This document shows positions 38,311 to 50,003 of a DNA stretch of 64,000 bases, piece by piece. The DNA comes from Stutzerimonas stutzeri. Lineage in GTDB: Bacteria; Pseudomonadota; Gammaproteobacteria; Pseudomonadales; Pseudomonadaceae. The stretch lies in NCBI GenBank assembly GCA_019056435.1, contig CP077641.1, positions 2,852,001 to 2,916,000 on the forward strand. The letters are read 5' to 3'. The position numbers and the translations under genes were made by a program. Under the pieces are notes generated by a model. The model was not told the origin of the DNA. It made no database searches and was given only the letters and a program-made list of their open reading frames with translations. The stretch's first letter is position 1, and the number at the start of each line of letters is the position of its first letter.

Positions 38311-39365
38311 CCGGCACGCCGTTGGGCGCGCCTGTATTCGCCGGGTGTCTGGCCGCACCAGCGCTTGAACGCCCGTTGAAACGCTTCCGCTGACGAAAAA
38401 CCGAGTAGCCAGGCGATCTCGCCGAAGGCTGATTCGGTTTCGCGGATGTAGGCCATCGCCAGGTCACGTCGGGTGTCGTTGATGATCGCTCGATAGGTGG
38501 TCCCTTCTTCTTCCAGCTTGCGCCGCAGCGTCCAGGGCGGCAGTTGCAAGCGCGCCGCCACCTGATTGAGATCCGGTTCCTGGCCTTTGAGCATCGGCCC
38601 CAGCAACTGTGCCACCCGCTCGCGAAGGCTGCGGGTTCTGGTACGTCGGTCCAGTTCGGCCTCGCAGAGCTCGCGCAACTGACGCCAGGTGCCGGGGCAG
38701 TGCTCGGGGTTGCGTAGCGCCAGCGAGGCCTGATCGAGCCGAAGCTGGTTGTGCTCGGCGCCGAATGCCACGGGAACGCCGAAGAACGCCTCGTAGCGCG
38801 ATCCGTACGGCGGCCGGTCGAATTCGATATGCACCGCGCTCGGCGACAGTGGACGTGCCGCGATGGCGGCCAGCTGGGTCACCCAACTGGCCAGCACCGT
38901 ATCCACCACGAAGCGGTTGTAGCCGTTATACGGGCTTATGGAATAGAAGCGCAGCCAGGCTCCACCGGCATCCTCATGTAGGCTCGAGGTGCCGCGGTAG
39001 TTCGATGCGTAGAGCGGTTCGAAACGGATCAGCGTGCGGGCCGCTTCCCGCACGGTGGGGGCCTGGGCAGCGGTCACACCGACGAGGCCAAGGTGACCCG
39101 CCTTGCGCAGACGGCCCATGTCCAGCCCGAGTCCCGGTTCGCCCGTCAGCTGCATGGCCGCGTGCCCCAGCCGCATATAACGCGGGATGGACAATCGCGC
39201 CTGGGGTTCGGCCAGCCTCGCCTGGTCCAGCCCATAGGCGATCAGCAGTGGCTGCGGGTCGATGTGCCGTTCCTGCAGTGCACTGGCGAGGCTGTGAACG
39301 AAGCCGACGGAAAGGTCGCCCAGGCGAACCTTCTGCTGCGAGGGTCTCACCGCTCGGGTAACCAC
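38307..39365 (-). CDS. AraC-family regulator with N-terminal arabinose-binding-type domain
   Basis: 352 residues. The N-terminal half is of the PF12625 type (LASALQERHIDPQPLLIAYG, later LSIPRYMRLGHAAMQLTGEP). The C-terminal pair of HTH motifs has LNQVAARLQLPPWTLRRKLE and SAFGEIAWLLGFSSAEAFQR, ending FKRWCGQTPGEYRRAQ. Regulators of this subgroup usually control a neighbouring catabolic gene. The GTG at 39365 overlaps the carbon-nitrogen hydrolase stop by 19 nt, so the two are one transcript; a GTG at 39350 is another possible start. Candidate targets are the hydrolase, the divergent fadH or the facing microprotein. Confidence 0.87.
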   Translation of the reverse strand: MVTRAVRPSQQKVRLGDLSVGFVHSLASALQERHIDPQPLLIAYGLDQARLAEPQARLSIPRYMRLGHAAMQLTGEPGLGLDMGRLRKAGHLGLVGVTAAQAPTVREAARTLIRFEPLYASNYRGTSSLHEDAGGAWLRFYSISPYNGYNRFVVDTVLASWVTQLAAIAARPLSPSAVHIEFDRPPYGSRYEAFFGVPVAFGAEHNQLRLDQASLALRNPEHCPGTWRQLRELCEAELDRRTRTRSLRERVAQLLGPMLKGQEPDLNQVAARLQLPPWTLRRKLEEEGTTYRAIINDTRRDLAMAYIRETESAFGEIAWLLGFSSAEAFQRAFKRWCGQTPGEYRRAQRRAG

Positions 39366-40355
39366 AAGTTGGTGATACGCACCGGCTCGCCGCGTGGATG
39401 GCGGGTCGGACGTCGCGGCGAGCCGACCAGGTTCCAGGGCAGCTCGAAGGTGCTGACACGAAGCGTCGGTACGTCAGGGGTGGCGGCCTGTTCATTCGAG
39501 CATGGCGGCGGCAGCGCTTTTCCTGCACCGGCGATCACGAGCAGTTCGGCATCGGCTTCGAGCGCTCGCCGGTCGCCATCGCACCCGATCCTGACGGCCA
39601 GCCGGCCAGATGGCGTCTGGATCAGCGTATTCCGTACGTCGGCCGGCGCTTCGCTGTAACGGCGCTCATAACGGCTCAGCTGCTCTTTGTATTGCAGCGG
39701 GCCCAGGGGCGTGCCGTCGCGGGAAAAGGTCAGGCTCACCTGTCGCAACGGCCCGCTACCGGCGACGAGCCGGCCGTCGGTCAGCCGCGGCTCCGGCAAG
39801 ACGATCGAACCGGCCACGAGCGTCACACCGTAGGTCTTCGCCAGGCCGCCGAATACTGTCTGGTAATCGCGCGCCATCTGGTCCGCCTTGATCTTCAGTA
39901 CCGCTTCGGTGCGGCGATCCCGGCCTTGGTGATCGAGTAGAGCGCGCAGATAGCCCCAGGGGTTGCTCAGTGCCATCCACTGCATGGCGTCGCGCAGGGT
40001 GCGGGCCTGCTGCACTTCGGGTTTTTCGTCCACGGCGAAGAGCCCGGTGCCGACATGTTCGGGCAAGACGACCAGGGTTCGTTCGTTCAGTAAGCCCTCC
40101 TTGCGCGCCTGGTCCAGGTAGGTGGCGAAGCGCAGTTGCAACCGCTGTGCATCCTGATAATCGGCGGGCAACAGCCGCGCCTCGATCCCCAGCAGGTTGC
40201 CGGCTGTGCCGGGCTTGCCCTGGCTCTGGATCGGCAGGGTGCGCAGATCCGAGAGCAGCGGGCCGCTACGCCGGTCGCCGGTCCAGTCCAGATAGAGGGA
40301 TGAGGGCGGCAAGGCCGATCAGGGCGAGGGCGAAGAATTTGCTGTGCGTTGGCAT
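39347..40355 (-). CDS. carbon-nitrogen hydrolase (nitrilase superfamily), exported or membrane-anchored (frameshifted at N-terminus)
   Basis: About 335 residues. The nitrilase Glu-Lys-Cys triad can be placed: Glu in LVVLPEHVGTG, Lys in GPLQYKEQLSRY, Cys in VRIGCDGDRR. The cysteine motif lacks the usual CYDxRFPE, so the substrate class is unclear; an aliphatic amidase or an apolipoprotein-type relative are possible. From the ATG at 40355 the protein starts MPTHSKFFALALIGLAAL, a signal or anchor sequence, then shifts near 40304-40306 into the long frame. Without repair the frame starts at a TTG at 40312. It is followed without a gap by the AraC regulator. Confidence 0.68.
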
Positions 40356-40529
40356 GTGGGCATTGGCGTGACGGACGGTCTCAGGGTAGTCAGATGCGGC
40401 ATAGGTGCCAAGTGATAATGCGCGGAACGATCAGATAGTTGTGCGTTTCGATCATTGAGCCGGTCGTGCTGCCTGTTTATCGTCGCTGCATCCGGATCGC
40501 ACCCTGAGAGGCGCGACCATGACCGTTGA

Positions 40530-42602
<2,073 letters not shown>

Positions 42603-42645
42603 TCCCCCGCGCCCCGCTCGGGGCGCTTCGCCCGAGGGCTCTGCC

Positions 42646-43074
42646 ATGAATGCTGCACCCCCAGAACCTGCCATCGCCGAAAGCCTGAAACGTTGGCATC
42701 AGATGATTGCGGCACGGCGGTTGGATCGCCTGCCGGAGCTGCTGGACCCCGCAGTGGTGTTTCGCTCGCCGATGGCCCATACACCCTACCAAGGGGCGCC
42801 GACTGTCAACCTCATCCTCAATACCGTGCTCGGCGTGTTCGAGGACTTCACCTATCACCGCGAGCTGTTCAGTGATGACGGCACGAGCGTGGTCCTGGAG
42901 TTCAGTGCCAGGGTCGGTGAGCGCCAGCTCAAGGGCATCGACCTGATTCGCTTCGATTCGAGCGGGGCGATTGTCGAATTCGAGGTCATGGTTCGCCCCA
43001 TGAGCGGCCTTCAGGCGCTGGGTGAAGAAATGGGAAGGCGGCTGGGGCCGTTGCTTGCAGCTGGCAAACGCTGA
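42646..43074 (+). CDS. NTF2/SnoaL-like domain protein
   Basis: 142 residues. A cone-shaped alpha+beta fold is suggested by the helix IAESLKRWHQMIAARRLDRL, then LLDPAVVFRSPMAHTPYQGA and alternating strands (TSVVLEFSARVGERQLKGID, IVEFEVMVRPMSGLQALGEE). Such proteins bind or isomerise small hydrophobic molecules; no catalytic residue set is evident. It follows fadH by 43 nt and may be co-transcribed. Confidence 0.75.
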   Translation: MNAAPPEPAIAESLKRWHQMIAARRLDRLPELLDPAVVFRSPMAHTPYQGAPTVNLILNTVLGVFEDFTYHRELFSDDGTSVVLEFSARVGERQLKGIDLIRFDSSGAIVEFEVMVRPMSGLQALGEEMGRRLGPLLAAGKR

Positions 43075-43239
43075 GCAGCCAACCCGGTCACAATTTACCG
43101 GCACCGGTGTCGAAGCGCTTCTCCGGCGCCGGATCGCCTGCCAACCCAATCACATTGCCTGCCCGACTTTTCCCCTACACTTGCCGCCACACAGCGCAGT
43201 TCGGGTGCGCTACGAGACTAGCCGTGAAGGATGCCGAGC

Positions 43240-44601
43240 ATGCAGATCAAGCCGCAGACGGTCGAGGCCGTACTGTTTTTCAACGACAGCGGTATCTGCA
43301 AGGAAATGCTCTATCCCGAATTCGAGGCCATGCTCGACGGCCTTGTATCCATGCCCGCATTCGCCGACCAGCAAATGCGCGTTGCGTACGTGCTGGTGAA
43401 TGCCCGGCTGCAGATCCGCGCGGCAGTGTTCTTCTACCTCGATTTCAATGAAGACGGCTCTGCCGACAGCGGCTGGAACATTCCATTGCGCAGCCTAGCC
43501 GAGCGCACCGGTCGAGGGCCCGATCTCGGCGCAGGCCCCATCCGTCTGGCCTGCCGAAGTCAGTGCCCCGTCGCCTGGCACCAGATGCACCTCTGGGATC
43601 CGCAGATGACGCAGGGCAACAACCATTTCGTCATGCTGCGCGACCGCATCAAGCGCAACCAGCTCGGCTTGCTGGTCGAGGATGAAGCGCCACCACCGGT
43701 ACCGACCGAGCGGTTGCAGATGGTCGCCGAGGACACCTGGTACGCGGCCGATGCCAGCAAGGAAGCTGCGGCACGTCAAGCCGACAAGCTTGAGCAGGAG
43801 CAGCGGCTAAAGGCCGCGCAACTGATCAAGCAGCAGCGTCAGCGTATTGCCAACCTCGAGCAGGCAAGGGAACTCGAGGCGACCAAGCTGCGCGAGCTGG
43901 CGGCTCAACAGCAGGCGCGTCTGGAGGAGGAGATCGCAACACTGCGAGCCGAGCTTAGCCGACAGGAGCGCCTTGCCGGTGAGCTGCGCGATCAACTGGC
44001 CGCTCAGGCCGAAGGCTTTCAGAAAACACGCGAGGAAATGAGTCGGCAGTTGCGAGCCCTGGAAGAGAACAGCCGCGCCGAAGCCGCGATCGCGCGGGAG
44101 CGCTTTGCCGAGGAGCTGCAAGTGCAGGTGGCCGCCGCCGTCGCCGAATACCAGGAGCAGGTGACCATTCGTGACGTCGAGCTGGCGTACCGCAACGAGC
44201 TCGACACCCAGCTTCAGGAGGAAATAGAGCAACTGCAAAAGCGTTGCGAAGCGCTTACCGAACAGAGTGGTGAGCGCAAGCTCGAAGCCCTGTCGCGCAT
44301 TGGCGTGCTTTTCATGGCCTACCACCCCGGCGCCGGTCACCTCACCATTCCGCTTCAGGACATGGCGCGCTACCAAGACAATCCGCTTGCCTACGCAGCG
44401 GCCAAGTGCGGGGTATCCGAAGAGCAGTACCGGCAATGGGTCCAGCACTTCCAGCAGCCTACATGCGTGGCGTCGCTCCCAAGCGGCGAACGCTGCAACA
44501 TGCCTTTGGACAAGATCGACTCCCCGGCACGCTTCGTCATTGGCGAATCCAACTGCTGTGCGCGCCATCGGACGCTGGATCGCCTGCGCACGGGTAGCTG
44601 A
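43240..44601 (+). CDS. conserved coiled-coil protein, unknown function
   Basis: 453 residues from the ATG at 43240, which follows AAGGATGCCGAGC. The N-terminal globular part (residues 1-160) has MQIKPQTVEAVLFFNDSGIC and CPVAWHQMHLWDP. The middle (about 165-350) is an unbroken charged coiled coil rich in Gln, Glu, Ala and Arg. The end is a small cysteine/histidine-rich module (CVASLPSGERCNMPL then ESNCCARHR) that could hold a metal ion. It has no ATPase motifs, so labels such as chromosome segregation ATPase would be misleading. I recognise it only as a Pseudomonas-type conserved protein. Confidence 0.72.
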   Translation: MQIKPQTVEAVLFFNDSGICKEMLYPEFEAMLDGLVSMPAFADQQMRVAYVLVNARLQIRAAVFFYLDFNEDGSADSGWNIPLRSLAERTGRGPDLGAGPIRLACRSQCPVAWHQMHLWDPQMTQGNNHFVMLRDRIKRNQLGLLVEDEAPPPVPTERLQMVAEDTWYAADASKEAAARQADKLEQEQRLKAAQLIKQQRQRIANLEQARELEATKLRELAAQQQARLEEEIATLRAELSRQERLAGELRDQLAAQAEGFQKTREEMSRQLRALEENSRAEAAIARERFAEELQVQVAAAVAEYQEQVTIRDVELAYRNELDTQLQEEIEQLQKRCEALTEQSGERKLEALSRIGVLFMAYHPGAGHLTIPLQDMARYQDNPLAYAAAKCGVSEEQYRQWVQHFQQPTCVASLPSGERCNMPLDKIDSPARFVIGESNCCARHRTLDRLRTGS

Positions 44602-44606
44602 CGCCG

Positions 44607-45559
44607 GTGCAGGCTAGCCGGACGTTGTTTTCCGATATTCCCTCGGCTGCGCTCCAACCGCTTCGCCTTGGCTGGCTGGATCGAGCCGGCGTCGAACTGG
44701 CCATCTTGCGCCTCGATCAGGTCGATCCGCTGCTTTCCGGCAACAAGTGGTACAAACTCGCGCACCATCTTGCCGCCGCCCGGGCGGCAGACGCCAAGGG
44801 GCTTATCAGCCTCGGCGGCCGTCACTCCAATCATCTGCATGCACTTGCGGCTGCCGGCCAGCGTTTCGGCTTGCCGACCGTCGGCCTGCTACGGGGTGAG
44901 CCCCAAGCCACGGCGACTGTGCAAGACCTCCAACGCTTCGGCATGACGCTTCACTGGTTGGGTTATGGCGGTTACCGCGACCGGCATCGCGCCGATTTCT
45001 TCGAAGCCTGGCGGATTCGCTACCCGGACTATCACTGCATCCCGGAGGGGGTGGTGGACTGCCGGGGGCCTTAGGGTGCGCGACCTTGCCAGCAATGGTC
45101 GAGGCGCAGTTGCCTGGTCTGGGCTGGCCCGACCACCAGGGATGGTGGTTGGCAGCGGGGACGGGCACGACGCTCGCGGGGATTGTCATCGGTGAAGCCG
45201 GGATGTCCGGGCGCCCGGTCTTCGGTGCATTGGCTGGGCCTGTTTCACATCGCGTTACCGATACGGTCCGGCAACTGCTCGACGAAGCAGGGATTCGCGC
45301 ACCCGCCTACCAGCTGATCGACGCCAGCCGTGGCGGCTTCGCTCGATTCGACGCGGACCTCGCTCACTTCATGTTCGAGACGGAACGTGAAGGACGCCTG
45401 CTGCTCGAGCCCGTCTATACCGCAAAGGCCATGATGGCATTGCGCCTTTACGTCGAAGCCGGGTATTTTGCCGCCGGTACGCGGCTCGTTTTCGTGCACA
45501 CCGGCGGGCTCCAGGGCAGGAGGGCTGCCCTGCCACGTCTGAACGCACTGCTGCGCTGA
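44607..45559 (+). CDS. D-cysteine desulfhydrase / ACC deaminase-like PLP enzyme (frameshifted)
   Basis: About 317 residues, PLP fold-type II. The PLP lysine is in LLSGNKWYKLAHHL, followed by GLISLGGRHSNHLHALAAAG. The C-terminal half has the phosphate-binding GTGTTLAGIVIG and VFVHTGGLQG. The frame breaks in G5 at 45047-45051 (one G short); restored, it reads EGGGGLPGALGCATLPAMVE. The family covers D-cysteine desulfhydrase and 1-aminocyclopropane-1-carboxylate deaminase; sequence alone does not decide between them. The frame opens 6 nt after the coiled-coil gene. Confidence 0.82.
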
Positions 45560-45583
45560 CCCAACGCTTTCTGGAATCCAAGG

Positions 45584-46687
45584 ATGAACAAGCCGCTGCA
45601 TGTCGATCAGATCAGTCACCTGTTTCCGCTCAACGCGCTTGCGCCGAGGCAACTGCAGCAGCTACGCGACCAACTGACGCCAAGGGCGCTTGGGCGCGGC
45701 GAGGCACTTTTCGAGGCCGGGGCTGGCGTGAACGCTACCTATTTCCTGCTGAAAGGTGCGCTGGCGCTCCGCGGACCGGGCGGCGACCGTTCGCTCGTGG
45801 CGGACTCGCCGGAGGGCCGTCGGGCGCTGGTGCAGGGGGCCTCGCTGCAGAGCGCCCACGCTACCGAGGACTCGAGTGTGCTCATGATCGACAGCCAGGC
45901 GCTCGATCGACTGCTGTCCAGGCAACAAGCCGATGCCGATCTGCTCCTGGAGCTGGCGTCCACCGGCGAGCTGACCGATTGGCTCGAGGAGCTGCTGGAC
46001 AACCCGCTATTCGCCAAAGTCCCCGTGGAAAACGTGCGCCAGATGCTCAGCAGACTTCACGAGATCGAGCTGCCGGCCGGCTATGTACTGCTGCGTGAAG
46101 GGGATGCTGGCGACTGCTGTTATTTCCTCAAACGCGGCCGCGCCGAAGTCATTACCGGCCTTGGCGGCAACCGTCAGGTCGTCGCGGAACTGGCCGTAGG
46201 CGCCTGCTTCGGGGAGGAGGCGCTGCTCAGCGATGCGCCACGCAACGCGACCGTCTCGCTGATCGAGGACGGCGCTGTGTTGCGTCTGGCGCGGCAGGAT
46301 TTTCTGGCGCTGCTGCAGGCGCCGGTGGTGGCCGAAGTCGAGCTGGACGAGGCGGAGGCGTTGCTCGAACAGGGCGCGCAATGGCTGGACGTCCGCCTCA
46401 CCGATGAATACGAGCGAGGGCATGCGGCGCAGGCCTTGAACATGCCTCTGCATCTGCTGCGCCTCAAGACGCGTTTGCTCGCACCCGAGCGGGTCTACCT
46501 GTGCTACTGCGACAGCGGCAAGCGCAGCGCCAATGGCGTCTTTCTGCTGGCGCAGCTGGGTTTTCGCGCCTATGGGTTGCGTGGTGGGTTGAACGCGCTG
46601 AGCTGCGAACGGCTCGATCGTTTTCTCTGCGAGCAGGGCAGCGGCTACCTGGCTCGCTCCGGCGGCCGTACCGAACGCAGCGGTTGA
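45584..46687 (+). CDS. dual cyclic-nucleotide-binding domain / rhodanese protein
   Basis: 367 residues, intact. Two CRP-like cNMP-binding domains lie at about residues 12-130 and 138-250. The second keeps the phosphate-cassette pattern (FGEEALLSDAPRNATVSL); the first is degenerate. A rhodanese domain follows (WLDVRLTDEYERGHAAQALN), with the active-site cysteine in CYCDSGKRS (Cys309). There is no HTH, so it is not a transcription factor. It may couple a nucleotide signal to sulphur transfer or persulfide chemistry. The upstream neighbour is a sulfide-releasing type enzyme, which is suggestive only. Confidence 0.85.
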   Translation: MNKPLHVDQISHLFPLNALAPRQLQQLRDQLTPRALGRGEALFEAGAGVNATYFLLKGALALRGPGGDRSLVADSPEGRRALVQGASLQSAHATEDSSVLMIDSQALDRLLSRQQADADLLLELASTGELTDWLEELLDNPLFAKVPVENVRQMLSRLHEIELPAGYVLLREGDAGDCCYFLKRGRAEVITGLGGNRQVVAELAVGACFGEEALLSDAPRNATVSLIEDGAVLRLARQDFLALLQAPVVAEVELDEAEALLEQGAQWLDVRLTDEYERGHAAQALNMPLHLLRLKTRLLAPERVYLCYCDSGKRSANGVFLLAQLGFRAYGLRGGLNALSCERLDRFLCEQGSGYLARSGGRTERSG

Positions 46688-46688
46688 G

Positions 46689-47900
46689 CTAGAACCCTGG
46701 AACCCACCAGCCGACGAGCCCGCCGCCGAGCACCACCAGCCAGGGTGGCAGTTTCCAGGCGGTCAGGGCGGCTAGCGCAAGGAGCACCAGCGCGAAATCG
46801 CCCGAGTCATGGACGGCGCTCGTCCACACCGGATCGTACAGCGCGGCCAACAGCAGGCCGACCACGGCAGCGTTGATTCCAGCCAGCGCGCCCTGCAGGT
46901 GTTGATTGGCGCTCAGGCGCGCCCAGAATGGCATCACGCCCAGCACCAGCAGGAACGAGGGAGCGAACACCGCGACCAGACACACCGCGGCGCTGAAAGG
47001 GCTGCCGCCGTGCATCGCGCCTCCCAGGAAGGCGGCAAAGGTGAACAGCGGGCCCGGCACGGCCTGCGCTGCACCGTAGCCGGCCATGAAGGTGTCCTGG
47101 TTGACCCAGCCGTTGGTTACGACTTCTGCCTCCAGCAGCGGCAGCACGACATGCCCGCCGCCGAAAACCAGGGCGCCAACCCGATAGAAGGTGTCGACGA
47201 GCGCTACCAGGGGGGCGCTCCATGTTGCGGCCAGTAACGGCAAGATCAGTAACGACGCGAAAAAGAACGCCAGCAACAGCCCGCCGGTCGATCGGCTGAT
47301 ACGAGGGGCGACAGGCGCCCGCTCGGCGACTCGATCCAACCGAAACAGGGCCAGGCCCAGCAGGCCCGCGGCCAGGATGATGCCCAACTGGGTCCAGGCG
47401 GCCGGCGCGAGCAGGGCAGCGCTTGCCGCCATCACGGCGAAGCCGATCCGCAGGCCATCGCTACAGAAGTTACGTGCCATGCCCCAGACCGCCTGGGCAA
47501 CGACGGCCACCGCGACGATCTTCAGCCCATGCAGCAGGCCGCTTGCCGTGGCGCTTTCCCAACTCGCCAACCCCAGCGCGAACAATGTCAGCGCGACAGC
47601 CGATGGCAGGGTAAACCCGGCCCAGGCGGCAAATGCCCCGGGCGTGCCGGCGCGCAACAGACCGATGGCGATACCTACCTGGCTGCTCGCCGGGCCCGGC
47701 AGGAATTGGCAGAGCGCGACAAGGTCCGCGTAGCTTCGCTCGTCGAGCCAGCCGCGACGGCTGACGAAGGCGTCTCGAAAATAGCCCAGGTGTGCGACCG
47801 GGCCTCCGAACGATGTGAGGCCGAGGCGCAGGAAAATCAGGAAGATGCGCCAGGGGCTGTCGGACGGGGCTTGGCTGGAGAGGGTGGCAGAATCGGTCAT
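46689..47900 (-). CDS. chrA: chromate transporter ChrA
   Basis: 403 residues. Long-chain CHR family, with two homologous halves carrying FGGPVAHLGYFRDAFV (N half) and GALVFGGGHVVLPLLEAEVV (C half), plus QFLPGPASSQVGIAIG and QAVPGPLFTFAAFLGG. These are the signatures for chromate efflux. I start at the ATG at 47900, which gives MTDSATLSSQAPSDSPWRIF; the frame stays open upstream without family similarity. No chrB regulator is adjacent. It is convergent with the cNMP/rhodanese gene (1 nt apart). Confidence 0.92.
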   Translation of the reverse strand: MTDSATLSSQAPSDSPWRIFLIFLRLGLTSFGGPVAHLGYFRDAFVSRRGWLDERSYADLVALCQFLPGPASSQVGIAIGLLRAGTPGAFAAWAGFTLPSAVALTLFALGLASWESATASGLLHGLKIVAVAVVAQAVWGMARNFCSDGLRIGFAVMAASAALLAPAAWTQLGIILAAGLLGLALFRLDRVAERAPVAPRISRSTGGLLLAFFFASLLILPLLAATWSAPLVALVDTFYRVGALVFGGGHVVLPLLEAEVVTNGWVNQDTFMAGYGAAQAVPGPLFTFAAFLGGAMHGGSPFSAAVCLVAVFAPSFLLVLGVMPFWARLSANQHLQGALAGINAAVVGLLLAALYDPVWTSAVHDSGDFALVLLALAALTAWKLPPWLVVLGGGLVGWWVPGF

Positions 47901-47958
47901 GGCGTGCGGTGGTTGGGTCGAGTCTGGACAGCGCAGTATCGCTGCCATGCATGACAGT

Positions 47959-48906
47959 TCAAGCGTCTTCGGCGGCCTGGCCCGGCCAGGCATCGGGCAC
48001 GATGAAGCGGCGCTCGCATTCGGCCCAGTGTCCTTCAGGCTGGGCGCCGAGTCTGACCAGCAAACGCGCCTGGCCGCGGCGGAGGAAGGCTTCATGCCAG
48101 CGCTGCCAGTCGTCGGCCAGGCTGAGTGGGGCATGTTCCAGGCGTGCGGGGGCCAACCAGGCGGGCCGCGCCAGGGGGTGCCAGCGCCCCTGCGCGAACT
48201 CGTCAGCGGCGATCCAGTCGCGATAGCGCATCCAGTGCCCGCGAAGATGATCGGGGTTGGCGCCGTCGGGTAGCGCCTCGGTCACCCCCATGGGCTGGAA
48301 CAGATAGCCGCCCATCCAGAGTGCGCTGCGAATATCGCGGCTGGTCAGCTCGCACAGCAGGCTGCGCGCCTCTGCACTGCCGCAGAGTTGCAACTGGTGG
48401 GCACAGAGTCGTTGCAGCTTGATGTCCAACCGATCGTGGCTGCCCGGCCCCAGCCAGTGGTCGTGTCGGTGGCGATCACCCTCATCCGTGCCCAGATAGA
48501 ACTTGACCGCCAGCTCGATGTGATGGACGCCCTCGTCATCACGCACGATCAGATCGAGCTCGCCCAGCGTCTGGCCTCCATTGCGGATTGGCAGGTTGGC
48601 CACCAGCAGGTCGACGTCGGGTGCCTGGCTCACGGCGAACTGCCAGAGCCGCTCGTAGTACAACCCCAGACGCCGGATGCTGTGCTGCGCTAGCCAGGCG
48701 AGGAGCAGGTCGGGCTGTCTGTCGAGCGCCCTCAGCCAGTCGCTCATCGCGTCCGGGTGCGTCGCCCAGCGGCTGGCCGTGAGCGGGTGGCGCTGCGGCG
48801 CGGGTGCCTCGCTCAGTATCGGCGGCGACAGCAGGGTCCAGGCAAGGTCCCGTACCTGAGGGTGCGCAAGGGTCGGCAGCAATTCGTCGAGACGGGGGAG
48901 GGTCAT
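47959..48906 (-). CDS. DUF1853 family protein
   Basis: 315 residues from the ATG at 48906. The conserved centre reads LPIRNGGQTLGELDLIVRD then VHHIELAVKFYLG, an E-x-D...E-x-K arrangement as in the PD-(D/E)XK nuclease-like fold to which DUF1853 has been compared. WLGPGSHDRLDIKLQRL is a second conserved block. The function is unknown; a nucleic-acid enzyme is possible but not shown. It is 58 bp upstream of chrA on the same strand and divergent from nadK. Confidence 0.8.
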   Translation of the reverse strand: MTLPRLDELLPTLAHPQVRDLAWTLLSPPILSEAPAPQRHPLTASRWATHPDAMSDWLRALDRQPDLLLAWLAQHSIRRLGLYYERLWQFAVSQAPDVDLLVANLPIRNGGQTLGELDLIVRDDEGVHHIELAVKFYLGTDEGDRHRHDHWLGPGSHDRLDIKLQRLCAHQLQLCGSAEARSLLCELTSRDIRSALWMGGYLFQPMGVTEALPDGANPDHLRGHWMRYRDWIAADEFAQGRWHPLARPAWLAPARLEHAPLSLADDWQRWHEAFLRRGQARLLVRLGAQPEGHWAECERRFIVPDAWPGQAAEDA

Positions 48907-49115
48907 GCAAGCAGCATAGCCGAGGATGGTTTGCTGCCACTTCCAGCTTTCGCCCATAATCGCGCAGCCGCACGCTTGCGCGGCCTGGCGCGCTGAGACG
49001 GGTTGAACTCGCGGGCCCCCGCGCGACACCAATCTAGTGCCTGTTACGCTTCGGCTGGCCTGTGTCCCGCGACCTCGCGCCTGCCCGTCACATGTCACGC
49101 CTACAGGGAGCTTCA

Positions 49116-50003
49116 ATGGATCAGTTCCGCAATATCGGCATCATCGGGCGCCTTGGCAGTTCCCAGGTGCTGGACACGATTCGCCGACTGAAGAAATTTC
49201 TCGTTGAACGGCATCTGCACGTGATCCTCGAGGAGAACATCGCCGAAGTGCTTCCTGGTCACGGCATGCAGACGTCCTCGCGCCAGCGCCTCGGTGAATC
49301 CTGCGACCTGGTGATCGTGGTCGGCGGGGACGGCAGCCTGCTTGGCGCCGCACGCGCCATGGCTCGTCATCGTGTTCCGGTGCTTGGCATCAACCGCGGC
49401 AGCCTGGGCTTCCTGACCGACATACGCCCCGATGAGCTGGAGCAGAAGGTTGCCGAGGTGCTGCGCGGCGAATACACGTTGGAGAACCGCTTCCTGCTCG
49501 AAGCCCAGGTCAGGCGCCTCGAGGAGTCGATCGGCGAAGGCGACGCGCTCAACGACGTGGTGTTGCACCCCGGTAAATCCACGCGGATGATCGAATTCGA
49601 GCTGTACATCGACGGCCAGTTCGTCTGCAGCCAAAAGGCAGACGGCCTGATCGTCGCCACGCCGACCGGCTCGACGGCCTATTCACTCTCGGCGGGCGGG
49701 CCGATCATGCATCCACGGCTCGATGCCATCGTGATCGTGCCGATGTATCCGCACACCCTGTCCAGTCGACCGATCGTGGTGGACGGCAACAGCGAGCTGA
49801 AGATCGTTGTCTCACCGAACATGCAGATCTATCCGCAGGTGTCCTGCGACGGTCAGAACCATTTCACCTGTGCGCCGGGTGACACCGTCACCGTGCGCAA
49901 GAAGTCGCAGAAACTGCATCTGATCCATCCGCTGGACCACAATTACTACGAGGTCTGCCGTACCAAGCTAGGCTGGGGCAGCCGCCTCGGTGGAGGGGAA
50001 TAG
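49116..50003 (+). CDS. nadK: NAD kinase
   Basis: 295 residues. Phosphorylates NAD to NADP. The start MDQFRNIGIIGRLGSSQVLD follows CAGGGAGCTTCA. The diacylglycerol-kinase-like motif is VVGGDGSLLGAAR (GGDGS at 70-74), and the NAD-binding motifs are LGINRGSLGFLTDI, LNDVVLHPG and ADGLIVATPTGSTAYSLSAG. Length equals the usual Pseudomonas enzyme. The stop overlaps the GTG start of the phosphatase gene by 1 nt, so both are coupled. Confidence 0.96.
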   Translation: MDQFRNIGIIGRLGSSQVLDTIRRLKKFLVERHLHVILEENIAEVLPGHGMQTSSRQRLGESCDLVIVVGGDGSLLGAARAMARHRVPVLGINRGSLGFLTDIRPDELEQKVAEVLRGEYTLENRFLLEAQVRRLEESIGEGDALNDVVLHPGKSTRMIEFELYIDGQFVCSQKADGLIVATPTGSTAYSLSAGGPIMHPRLDAIVIVPMYPHTLSSRPIVVDGNSELKIVVSPNMQIYPQVSCDGQNHFTCAPGDTVTVRKKSQKLHLIHPLDHNYYEVCRTKLGWGSRLGGGE

